The notes under the pieces: model-generated
Told to the model about the DNA's origin: nothing
Database searches by the model: none
The model's input: the letters and a program-made list of their open reading frames with translations, nothing else
Made by a program: the position numbers and the translations under genes
Part shown: positions 1 through 9,320 of the stretch, in pieces
How positions within the stretch are numbered: the first letter of the stretch is position 1
How the letters are laid out: the number at the start of each line of letters is the position of its first letter
Origin: Phoronis ovalis
Taxonomy: Eukaryota; Phoronida; Phoronidae
NCBI GenBank assembly: GCA_028565635.1
Contig: JAOXYB010101826.1
Span: forward strand, 1-21,416
Direction: 5' to 3'
DNA length: 21,416 nt

Positions 1-133
1 ATATTTTATATTTTCAGTTTCTGTAGCATAATGGATGTAATGGATTAAATCCTTCATAAATTGCATATTAACTTTTTATTTCTTATAAAATGCTTAAAAA
101 CATTATCTCACAAAACTTCAAATTATGCCTACA

Positions 134-262
134 AAATGCACCAGATTGCAGGAAAAGACACCAAAATTTTCTTGAGGGAAGTCCCTCGAACTCCCCCTGC
201 CTGAGGGGGCCCCCTCTCACATCCTCCCCCCACACGGCTGCGCGCGTGCCAAAGGCGCGTCT
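134..262. repeat. GC-rich interspersed repeat fragment
   Basis: A composition island in AT-rich DNA: ATGCACCAGATTGC, an AAATTTTC-like stretch, then runs of C and G (CCCCCTGCCTGAGGGGG) and GCGCGCGTGCCAAAGGCGCG. This order (CAGATTGC, AAAATTTTC, G/C-run, GCGC) resembles a widespread repeat type I associate with marine invertebrate genomes; that link is from memory. The open frame across it (90-281) looks like repeat-derived translation, not an exon. Confidence 0.5.
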
Positions 263-398
263 AGAAGATAAAAATAAATAAATCCCACTCGTTCTTCAGT
301 CTGGGCCTTGGCATCTCTGCTATACTACCTACTATTCTTTCACAGACACCTGTCTGCAGTGCAGATCTCTTTTCAATCCACTAATTTTAATGTTTCAG

Positions 399-556
399 AT
401 ATGTCAGTTCAACCTAGTTCTAGTAAGATTGATGTCAATGACCTGTTTTCCAAGCTGTTGACTGCTGGAATAATTTCCCAGACTCCTGAGCCGGATGAAA
501 AAGTTGACGCTCTTTCAGAGAAAGATGCAAAAGAACAAGAGGAAGAAAATACTGAG
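399..556 (+). CDS. PCF11: PCF11 exon a: helical segment before zinc finger 1
   Basis: The acceptor is TGTTTCAG at 391-398. The first two bases complete a codon begun in an upstream exon outside the window, and 52 codons follow in phase 0. It encodes a Ser-rich start, then DVNDLFSKLLTAG, which resembles the short amphipathic helix preceding the fingers in PCF11, then a Glu/Asp/Lys-rich stretch. The donor is GAG|GTATAA. An open frame runs upstream to an ATG at 308, but that part crosses the acceptor and is intronic. Confidence 0.85.
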
Positions 557-3500
557 GTATAATATTCTACGGTGATGTAGCTTTAGCACCCCATCTCAAC
601 ACTGAATACTATATATCTCCTGTGGCTCGGATGACTAGACTATGTTAAATGGCAAACCCACCTACTTTAGAGATGTAATAAAACTACTAGGGACAACATG
701 TACCCTGGTAGTGAGCACCCTCTGTGCCAGTATAGTCGGCTTGGCTTTACATTCTAATTAGGACAACTTGTGTACGAGTCCTCATACTTATAACCACCAC
801 TCATATAACAACATACAGCTTGTTACTTTAATAGAAGTCTTCCAAGTACTGGAATGATCATGTAGATGTAGATTTTATTTTTTAACAAATAAAACCCGTG
901 TTTGAACTTCCTGTGAAATCATAACATATTGGTTTTCTGAATAACTAGCACTGTATGTAGTGTTAGCCAAACAAAATTTGTACTATTTGCAACTTAGTAC
1001 TAAAGTATATGTCAGTTTTTTGAACCTCATATAAAAGAAAAATTAGTACCCATATATTTTAGTAAAACCAAAGTGGAAACAACATATTCACAATTATAAA
1101 TTTGTGAATTAACGAATTTTCTAATGAGAGCATTTTCTTAAATAGCCACCTGAATTATTTGCTGCAATTTCGCTACCTACATTCTGTTCATTTGGATTTG
1201 TGTTCTTTACTTAAACAGCTTGATTAACATATGAACTGGATGATTAGAAGACACCTATGGGACACATGACTGAACTCTGTGAAAGACTATTGAGCAGTAA
1301 ACAATGAAACTGCTATAATGTAACATGTTAAGCTGTGAGATGATGTGTTAATGTATTGATGCACAAGGGGAAATATCATTTAATTAGCTTAATTACAGCT
1401 GGTTTACATTTTACGTGATCATTTATATTTTTTCTGGTTTTATACGTTTAAAAACAGAAATGCTATCCTTTCCAGTCATTTTTGGTGTATCAATTGGCTA
1501 AGCAATGACACGGTTTACTTAACTTGCTAAACTATCCTGAACAAAAGTGGCTTTTACCCTAATTTATTTTAGTCCAATTGAATGAAATGTAGGTGGGCAC
1601 ATTTTGGACGATGATTTAAAATAGGAGTTTATAAAACTTTTTTTTACAAAAAATTCTATGATTAGAAAATTCAAAAATCCACAAATTTAGCATTGTAAAC
1701 ATTACGCTTTCAATTTGGCTTTGCTAAAATATACTGGCCAGGAATAATTTCTCTCTGCAATAAGTCATCAAATATGTGGTTAAAAAAACTGTGATACACA
1801 GGTTTTCCATAACAAGACCTGTATTGCCTGTTCCATTAAAACTTCTCAAGGGGGTCTGGACCAGGAAAGTATTTATAATTATGAGGGAAGTACTGTTGAA
1901 ATTCAAGTTACTAGAGGAGGGGGCTAGAAATTACTGGTGTATGGGGTTAAGTAGGAGTTCTTGTTAAATTCACTTTACTAATACAAACCCTTTATTGGTC
2001 TTTTAATTTAATTAAATTTTTTCACTTACCCAACAAAGTCTGTCTTAGACAGAAAAGTATTCAGTCATTTACTAAGATTGTTACTGTGAATGAGTTATGT
2101 GTTGTAGTATACATCTGCAACCATCAAATAAAATTACTCAAAAAGTAAAATATCACTTGTTTTAGTCTGGACTTCCTGTAATACCAGTACAAGAAATTGA
2201 CAATGTACCTGATATGACTGATTTGGATACAACAAGAATGAAAGAGTAAGTTACTTCTGTATTGCTGCATATTTAATTTGCTGATTGTCCTTGGCTTTAA
2301 ATTGATTGCTGTGCCTATTTTCAAATAAATGTCTGTTTTTCTACACTATCGGAGCTGACCTTTGTACATCCCAAATGTGTATTTAAAATTTATAATATAA
2401 AACTAAAAATGGGACAGTCATGTTAAGATTAGAATTCTGTATTTTTTAGACAAATTTGTTAAAATGCAGAAAGGGTGTCCCTCTTTCTCTCACTGGTGAT
2501 CGACTTGTTTCACAAGTTTTTGTACTCTTGTCTTCATGAACCTAATATTTCTTGCAGCTGTAACTGCTGCCTTGAATATTTGATTACATTTGTATTCCCA
2601 GGAGATTTAATGGAGTGTTGCAACGATTGTACAATGGCATTCAGTGCTGTTCATGTGGAGTGAGATTCATACAAGACCAGAGTGAAGAGTACAGAGAGCA
2701 TCTTGACTGGCACTTCAGACAAAATAAACGTGAAAAAGAGGACACTAATGTTGCCAAGTACCGAAAATGGTTTTATAACATTCAAGTAATTTATTTCAGA
2801 ATGTTCTTTATATTCCATATCTTTACTATGAAGTAAATCTACTCTAATATTATATGTTTTAAGTATACACTTGCATTAATGCATAAAGTGGCTTATTGGT
2901 TTAAATTTGTTGATTTTATGCTATAAATCCCTAGCAATGTAGGTTTACATGCAAAAAAAAGGAAAAGTTCTTTGTTTACGAAATGGTCAAAAGTGTGTTA
3001 CAAGCTTTGACAATTTGTTTCCTTTTGAAATACAAATACAGTTGTGAACGTGTGATGCAGAATTACTGAAAGATGAGTAGCTATTTTGTATTATACCCCA
3101 GGGGGTACTGTCATTCAAAGTCACTATATATATGTGCTGCCCAATAGGCCCCCTTTTTCAGCTCTCGCATTTACCACCGGGTATGTTTCACGCTTCTCAA
3201 AGCCTTATTTAACTCAGGGTATACTTTTTTGTTGGATATTTACCACGGTATATTTTCAAAAAATATTCGTTTACCACAGGGTGTATTTCTTGGAAAACGC
3301 ATTTACGACATGTTAGAAAAACTAAGGTGCGTAAATTTTTCCATATTTATTTACCACAGGGTATATAATTTACAAGTGAATTTTACACACGGTATCTATT
3401 TCAGGAGAGTTATTTACGACGGTATATTTTTCATTTACGACAGGGTATATTTTTGGTGATCTTTATTTACCACAGGGTCGGGTGTTTTACCGTGGGCCAC

Positions 3501-6500
3501 ACACCCCTACCAACTTTTCTGTCAAGTACCCCCCCAGGATTATACTACATCATAATTTCACTTATTTGAACAACCATTTTCCAGTATTTTTTTTAACATA
3601 AAATTGCAATAATCACAAAGGCGATATAGCTAACAATGGTGGAGACTGTTTTGTGTCTTATAGGATATTAAGTTAATTATTTTTTATATAAAGGACTGGA
3701 TAATGTATGTAGAAATTGAAGATGGCGATGACGCTTTTGACGGCTATTCTGGTGAGGTACCGAGTGATCCAGGTCTTGGGAATGTTAGTGTTGCTGATGT
3801 AGAAGGAGCTGAAATGGATCCAGTGGCTACAGGAGAAAATGCTCATGATGTAAGTTTTATAAATCTTTTTCTAATGAAGAATCTATATATTTGTGCCAGT
3901 CTGATGATTATTGCCACATAATTTATGCTATTAGCAAACACAGATTTCTAATCTTTGAACCCTATTGGTGTAAAGTTGGGATTTCTCCCGGAATTTCTAT
4001 TTAGTTTCAAGCTCTCGTGTCGGTTCCTCTAATATCATACACATAGTTCCAGTAAGAACAATACATTTTCTTGTTAATTTGGAGTATTTTTATAATAAAT
4101 AGCCTTTTGGAGGTTAGTTTTGTAATGTAATCTCTATTCTGATGTTGTTTTCCCTTGATAATTTCAGTATCCATTAGAATTGCAATGATATGGTTAATCT
4201 ATTGGCCGTTACAATGTAATAAAATAGGCATACTAATAAAACTAGCCAACTATGAACTGAAACTTGAGTAAATCATTATTACGAAAAGCAAATATTTTTC
4301 TCTCATTTAGGGATCATCTCAAAAGTTATCACAATAACCACGTAGTGGTTCATATAGGAATTACCCCCACCCCCCTGGTCAAATGGGGGTTAGTGAGATT
4401 TGGACATCACGCACGTTTAAAAAGTGACAACCAATTCCAAGAGCAAAATCAGGGCCGTCACACACTTTTTCAAAAAGGGGGTGCGAGAGAAAAATATCAG
4501 TTCAGTAATCGAAAAAGGTCGCTGAAACGTCTCTGTGCTGCCAGAAAAAATTGACAAGCAAAAAAAAGACTATTTCCACTCCTATTGTAACAATATGCCC
4601 AGAATAAGAGCCGTAAACAAAAAAAAATTCTTTCTTCCAAAATGGGTGGTGCAACGGGGGTGCGTTAAAGGAATGATTTTAATTATCATATATATACTAG
4701 GCATGATTTTTTCATTTCGCACTAAACCATAAACGTAGGGAGATTTTAACCTCCCTGCCCCTATACGTTTGTGGTCATTGTGATAACTTTTGAGATAATC
4801 CCTTAGGTAGCAACACTTTTCACCAACTTACGTCAAATTAATTACTTATCTTACTTGAAGAAAGTTTAATTTTATTAGTAGTCAACAAATATTATATCGG
4901 TTTATATTAGCTATACAATATCAAGCGACTATTTGATATCTTTTCCTACAAAATATGTCAATATTGTGCTTGAAGTGATCCTTTTAGTGAAGTTTGTGCT
5001 TTTCCTGAATATAAATTTTATTTGATGTATATTCCTGCAATACAGGAAATGCTGAACAGGGATGGAGCGAAAAGTCATTCCATGAGCCAACAAGTCCTGT
5101 TCAGTATTTTCTGTATTGTGGGAATATCCACTGCACATTAATTAATTTATTCAATGACATAACTAACTTTATTTTAAACACTTTTTGAAAGTTTTTTTGC
5201 CACCTTCGAAATCCCTTTCAATTTCTGACAGCTGATTTTTCATATGTTTAGCACACGTCAAGACACATGCGGCTCATGAATTCAAATGTCACATCACACT
5301 CTGGTTTTGTTGCAATTAATTGGCTGTTACAGTTTCTGTATAATAGCAGTTGCAATTATGAATAAAACTGCTTATTATATTGCTGCAGGTTTGTGATGTT
5401 TGTGCGGAACCTTTTGATCTAGTATGGAATAATGAGAAAGAAGAATGGCACTTACAAGATGCGGTACGACTTGTGGGAAAAACATACCATTTGGTTTGTT
5501 ATGATGATGCCAGGGAGGTAAGATCACTGTCCACAAAGAACAAGTTGAATCAAATGTGTGCTTAATTGTACCATACTTAATCTATTACACTGTCATGTCT
5601 GTGTGTCAATTTAGTGTTTGTCTATATTCATGCTACGGGTGATCCAGCAATTTTATCTGAAACCTGATCAGTTGCGGAGTCAAGAAATTATTTTGACATG
5701 TATACCTGTTTTTTTTGCACATGTTTACTTGTTGGTCCAAAATCAGATTATGAACTTTAAAATTGGATATTTGTGAAATTTAGATTTTCTACCTGGAGAT
5801 ATATGTTAGGCATATTTACAGAATTTTAAGTTTTCAAATCCATGAGCATATAGAAGAGTTTTCTATCTACACTGCTTAGGTAGAAGATGCACTGAAAAGT
5901 GTTTACATTAACAGTATGTTGTCCATTGCATGCACTAACTTTCAGTTCATTTTAGGGCATGATGGACACGTCTGGATCTATTGGAAATAGTTCCATGTTT
6001 CCCATACAGTCAGGTGCTAGTGGTACAACTGGTATACCAGGATTAGAACAGTCGGAAATTGAGCAAATAGTGAAAACAGGGCAAAAAAGTACTGATATTG
6101 ATCCACAGAAGGCTGATAAAACTGCTCGTACTGAAATTGATTCTGCAGCCAGTTCCTCTGTGCACATATCAACTACAGTGGAAACATTCATCTTGCAACA
6201 AGATATCAGTGTTGAAAATGAGCAGCAAATAGATGATAATGAAATTGAAACAGTGAAAACGGAGCAAAAAAGTGCTGATACTGATCTACAGGAGGCTCTT
6301 AAAAATGCTCACACTAAAACTGATTCTGCTGCCATATCAACTCCGTCTATACAACAAGGTATTAATGTTGAACATGAGCAGCAAATAGATTTTACTAGTG
6401 ATGAAGTTAACTTTGCTAAAGAACCTGGGCTTATAATACAAACTCCTCTTCAAGATCAGGATGCAGCAGCAACCTTGTTAGCGTCTAACACAGAACTTGC

Positions 6501-6606
6501 ACCTAACCAGACAGCAGAAAATGAGACAGATCAGAGCGAATGTAAATCAGCTGATTACAGTGATCCCGGTACTCCCGTTCAAGATGAAATTTCTGACTCC
6601 CACTGA
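399..6606 (+). CDS. PCF11: PCF11 homologue, C-terminal part (six exons)
   Basis: Homologue of PCF11, a subunit of cleavage factor II that couples mRNA 3'-end cleavage to RNA polymerase II termination in the nucleus. Exons: 399-556, 2166-2245, 2602-2785, 3694-3849, 5389-5517 and 5956-6606, all with GT..AG introns and compatible phases, giving 451 residues and a TGA stop at 6604-6606. Seen in order: a helical segment containing KIDVNDLFSKLL, a short acidic linker, a first zinc finger (C-x2-C then HLDWH), a DWI motif, an acidic linker, a second zinc finger (CDVC then YHLVC), and a Ser/Thr/Glu-rich tail. The finger order and the HLDWHFRQN block are diagnostic of metazoan PCF11, where this region contacts CLP1. 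The 5' part, including the CTD-interacting domain, lies upstream of the window. The ATG at 401 is an internal codon. Confidence 0.92.
557..2165 (+). other. PCF11 intron, no recognised element
   Basis: A 1.6-kb AT-rich intron flanked by GTATAA and TTTTAG. I found no exon, RNA gene or terminal inverted repeat. Short open frames near 1724-1967 occur on both strands of the same bases and have no domain-like content. Confidence 0.6.
2166..2245 (+). CDS. PCF11: PCF11 exon b: acidic linker
   Basis: An 80-nt exon between TTTTAG and GTAAGT, 26 codons plus two bases. It encodes a Pro/Asp-rich linker ending TTRMK. The split Glu codon joins the RFNGVLQRLY block of the next exon, as in the stretch before finger 1 of PCF11. 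Without that exact phase match the exon would be too short to call on its own. Confidence 0.8.
2602..2785 (+). CDS. PCF11: PCF11 exon c: first C2H2-type zinc finger
   Basis: Begins after TTCCCAG with one base finishing a Glu codon and ends ATTCAA|GTAATT. It encodes QRLYNGIQCCSCGVRF (Cys pair spaced C-x2-C) and EHLDWHFRQN (His pair spaced H-x3-H), then a basic stretch and KWFYN. This is the best conserved part of the gene in the window and the main reason for the PCF11 call. Confidence 0.92.
3096..3538 (+). mobile_element. Small TIR element with internal minisatellite, copy 1
   Basis: A 443-bp element in a PCF11 intron. The left end CCAGGGGGTACTGTCA and the reverse complement of the right end, CCTGGGGGGGTACTTGACA, are imperfect terminal inverted repeats. 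ATTATA flanks both ends (3090-3095 and 3539-3544), consistent with a target-site duplication. The interior has about nine degenerate copies of TTTACCACAGGGTATATTTT spaced roughly 30-50 bp apart. No transposase frame is present, so it would be non-autonomous. A shorter, reverse-oriented copy lies at 11101-11472. Confidence 0.75.
3694..3849 (+). CDS. PCF11: PCF11 exon d: DWI motif and acidic linker
   Basis: A phase-0 exon of 52 codons from AAAG|GACTGG to CATGAT|GTAAGT. DWI at the start continues the conserved Trp-rich end of finger 1. The rest is Asp/Glu/Gly/Val-rich and does not resemble the charged helix that follows DWI in vertebrate PCF11. The acceptor lacks a strong polypyrimidine tract, although TTTTTTATAT lies just upstream. 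Confidence 0.82.
4310..4802. mobile_element. MITE with TTA target duplications (PIF/Harbinger-like)
   Basis: A 493-bp element in a PCF11 intron. The first 33 bases begin GGGATCATCTCAAAAGTT; the reverse complement of the right end begins GGGATTATCTCAAAAGTT, and the arms match at all but about two of 33 positions. TTA lies directly outside each end (4307-4309 and 4803-4805). A 3-bp TTA/TWA duplication is typical of PIF/Harbinger transposons, so that class is the likely source. Overlapping open frames inside (4264-4732) run across the TIR and show no transposase motif. Confidence 0.8.
5029..5127. repeat. 99-bp imperfect hairpin
   Basis: The left arm begins ATATTCCTGCAATACAGG; the reverse complement of the right arm begins ATATTCCCACAATACAGA. 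Both arms continue to CTGAACAGG, about 32 bases each with roughly four mismatches. The loop of about 35 bases contains ATGGA and TCCAT, which can extend the stem. It lies in the PCF11 intron, sense to transcription. It could be a very short MITE or a transcribed hairpin; I see no basis for naming a small RNA. Confidence 0.65.
5389..5517 (+). CDS. PCF11: PCF11 exon e: second zinc finger
   Basis: A phase-0 exon of 43 codons, GCTGCAG|GTTTGT to AGGGAG|GTAAGA. It encodes VCDVCAEPFDLVW, EEWHLQDAVRL and YHLVCYDDARE. The C-x2-C and H-x2-C ligands and the EEWHL block match the second PCF11 finger. Confidence 0.92.
5956..6606 (+). CDS. PCF11: PCF11 terminal coding exon: acidic Ser/Thr-rich tail
   Basis: Begins GGC ATG ATG after CATTTTAG and runs 216 codons to TGA at 6604. 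The protein is low-complexity, rich in Ser, Thr, Gln, Glu and Asp, without hydrophobic segments. It contains an approximate internal duplication: nt 6055-6234 and 6241-6390 share EIE..VKT.QKS.D.D, T..DSAA and V..EQQID. Vertebrate PCF11 also ends in a variable acidic Ser/Thr/Glu tail, so position and composition fit although sequence does not. Confidence 0.85.
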   Translation, partial: GMMDTSGSIGNSSMFPIQSGASGTTGIPGLEQSEIEQIVKTGQKSTDIDPQKADKTARTEIDSAASSSVHISTTVETFILQQDISVENEQQIDDNEIETVKTEQKSADTDLQEALKNAHTKTDSAAISTPSIQQGINVEHEQQIDFTSDEVNFAKEPGLIIQTPLQDQDAAATLLASNTELAPNQTAENETDQSECKSADYSDPGTPVQDEISDSH

Positions 6607-7130
6607 TGTTTTTAGTAGTAGTATTAAATAACCTGGTACAAGTTGTACAGTATTTTTATGATCATTTTGTGAAGTTTATAGGTAAATCTGTAATTAAAGG
6701 AATAGACCTTGCATTGCTTGTTTTGCAATTTGAGGAATATCCAACAGATCTTTCATTGTTCTAACAGGTTACTAATGTAAAATCATAGGGAATTCTTGCA
6801 CCATGCCAACCCCGATGCTTTGCTGTTCGATACCATTTTGGAAGTTATATGATATAATATATTTTTAAACCTTTTAAAATGTTTCAATTTGTTAGAATAT
6901 TACAATGAATGCTACAAAATCAAATGGTTTCATGAAATCATTTAAACTGTTTGTGGAAGGAATGGACACAATTGCTAATTTATTTGAACATACATGTAAT
7001 ACTAGCGATGGCATTGGGCTCATTCAAGGAATCATTTTAGTGTTTCATTATTTCATCTTCATTATGCAATTCATGCAATAAAATAAATATGCCGTGTTAA
7101 TAAATTCATGGCAATGAATGAATAAATAAT
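6607..7130 (+). other. PCF11: PCF11 3' UTR
   Basis: AT-rich non-coding sequence after the stop codon. It holds no repeat that I recognise. The cluster of AATAAA hexamers at its end makes a 3' UTR of about 500 bases the simplest reading. Its exact end is not determined. Confidence 0.6.
7077..7126 (+). terminator. Cluster of AATAAA poly(A) signals
   Basis: Canonical AATAAA occurs at 7077-7082, 7082-7087, 7099-7104 and 7121-7126 on the + strand, downstream of the PCF11 stop. They are the only dense group of this hexamer after the stop, so cleavage is probably within 10-30 bases of one of them. The T-rich stretch near 7145-7165 could serve as the downstream element. Confidence 0.6.
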
Positions 7131-7474
7131 CTTGGAACTAAAAGATTTGTTAGTTTATGTTTTACACTGTATTTAAGCCAGCTACCTGAGACTTTTGGAT
7201 ATTTTATTCCACGTATGAAAATAACCCGTTATAAAACAATAGATTTGTAGTCCCACCAGTTTGTAAAAAAATTGCACATTTTTATACAAGGACCAAATTT
7301 GGTACAAATGTACAGCTTCACATTGCGAACAATTTTGGATAAGGACTCCACCTGAATTCTCCAACATGGCCAGCAAAAATTAAGTGCTTTCATTAAAAGT
7401 TATTATCTATAAAATTACAAAGGGTATTATTTGAAAATGAAAAAAAAAAGTTAAATAATGTATAAAGGGCATCT

Positions 7475-9320
7475 CTGGACAATTCTAGCCATGCTACTAT
7501 CCCAAATTAAAGATGGATGCATTTAATTGAGAATAATCATTTTTCTGCCCATCCACATAGTGGCTGTGCCTAATCGTAGCGGCGTCGTATGTAACACTTT
7601 CCTTTGTCTTGCAATAACTGGTTCAGTTTTTATTCGATCAGCTCCATATTTGGTACAGAGCAAGTACAGGTCAAACTACAGGTTATATATAATATTGACC
7701 CGGATTACTTCCAAAGTGGCCGACTGGCAGCCATGTTGGTTCTCGATTGTACATAGCAGCGGCGTTGTATGTAACACTTTTCTTTCTCGCAATAACTGCT
7801 TTTATCCAATCAGCTTCATATTCAGTACAGAGTAAGTACAAGTCACAGTACAGGCTATGTGTAATTTTGACCCAGATTACTTCCAATATGGCCGACTGGC
7901 AGCCTTGTTTGTTCCAAAGAGTAATGTAAACATTGCGTCGATAGCCGCGAAGACAAAGCACTGCCTGGACAATTCAAAGGTGGTTCTAGGAAGGTCATAG
8001 GCTAGATGACATTTTAAAGTGACCTTGACAAGTAGGTCAAGTGCCGTTATGAATCTTCAACTTTTTGCTGTGCTTAACACTTTCTTTGTCTCGCAATAAC
8101 TGCTTCAGTTTTTATCCGATCAGCTCCATATTTGATACAGAGTAAGTACAGGTCAAAGTGCAGGTTATATATAATATTGACCCGTACTTCTAATATGGCC
8201 GACTGTCGGCCATGTTGGTTCTCGATTGTACGTCGTAATAACAGCTTCAGTTTTTATCCAATCAGCTTCATATTCAGTACAGAGTAAGTACAAGTCACAG
8301 TACGCGCTATGTGTAAGTACAGGTCACAGTATAGTCTAGGTATAATTTTGACGCGGATTACTTCCAATATGACCAATTGACAACCATATTTGTTCCTGAA
8401 AGGGTTTTGTAAATGTTGCATCCATAGTCGCGAATACAAAGTGCTGCCTGGACGATTCCAAGATGGTTCTAGGAAGCCCATAGTTTGATAGGCATAATAG
8501 GCTAGGTGACTTTTTAAAATGACCTAGACAAGTAGGTCAAATACCGGTATGAATCTTTGACATTTTTTGCTGTACTTAACACTGCCTTTGTCTTGCAATA
8601 AAACTGTTCAGTTTTTAGGCAATCAGCTTCATATTTGGTACAGAGTAAGTACAGGTCAAAGTACAGATTATATATAATATTGACCCGGATTACTTCCGAT
8701 ATGGCCCACTGGTGGCCATGTTGGTTCCCGGGATTGTACGTCATAATAACAGCTTCAGTTTTATCCGACCAACTTCATACTCAATACAGCTTAATACTTT
8801 TTCGTCTCGCAATAACTCCTTTAGTTCTTGTCTGATGAGCTTCATATTCGGTACAGTTTGGTAATATTGACCTGGATTACTTCCAATATGGCCCACTGGT
8901 GGCTAGATTGTATGTCGTAATTACAGCTTCAGTTTTTATCCAATCAGAATCATGTTCATACAGAGTAAGTATTCATCACAGTACAGGCTTTGTATAATTT
9001 TTACCCAGATTACTTCCAGTATGGCCAACTGGCAGCCATATTTGATCCCGAAAGGACATATGACATTGCGTCTATAGCCGCAAAGACGAAGCACTACCTG
9101 GACGATTCAAAGGTCATTCTAAGAAGGCCATAGGTTGATGGAAGTAATAGGGTAGGGGACATTTTAAAATGACCATGACAAGTATGTCAAAGGACTGTGT
9201 GATCTTTGACAATTGCTGCGGTGCATAAGTTTCTTTGTCTGGCAAAACTGCATCAGTTTTTATTCAATCTGCCTCATATTCAGTACAGGGTACATACACG
9301 TCAAAGTGCATTATAAGATC
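7475..9320. repeat. Complex tandem repeat array between the two genes
   Basis: A degenerate higher-order array. CTTCAGTTTTTATCC(G/C)ATCAGCT followed by TCATATT..GTACAGAG recurs about nine times (near 7620, 7796, 8104, 8244, 8607, 8754, 8821, 8927, 9251). GGATTACTTCCAATATGGCC followed by ACTGG.GGCCAT recurs about seven times (near 7703, 7873, 8183, 8352, 8686, 8872, 9007). A longer block with CTGCCTGGAC.ATTC and GACAAGTAGGTCAA marks larger units at about 7961, 8441 and 9091, i.e. spacings near 480 and 650 bp. The two sub-repeat types alternate. Open frames here come from the repeats. Confidence 0.85.

Noticed and set aside
308-562. An 84-codon open frame with its own ATG at 308
   Set aside because: It crosses a good acceptor (TGTTTCAG, 391-398). 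Only 399-556 fits PCF11, and the phase requires an upstream exon.
3086-3459. Two overlapping open frames rich in Tyr, Phe and Val
   Set aside because: They are translations of the internal minisatellite of the element at 3096-3538.
3096-3538. CRISPR-like regular repeats
   Set aside because: The repeats are degenerate, their spacing is irregular and they lie between transposon-like ends in an animal intron.
4264-4732. Two open frames that might encode a transposase
   Set aside because: They run over the MITE terminus and G-rich interior and show no catalytic or DNA-binding motif.
5952-6191. Antisense open frame over the last PCF11 exon
   Set aside because: It mirrors the sense coding exon, which has splice sites, phase and a stop in the expected place.
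7527-8835. Several open frames on both strands of the intergenic region
   Set aside because: All fall in the tandem array and repeat the same peptide patterns in different frames.
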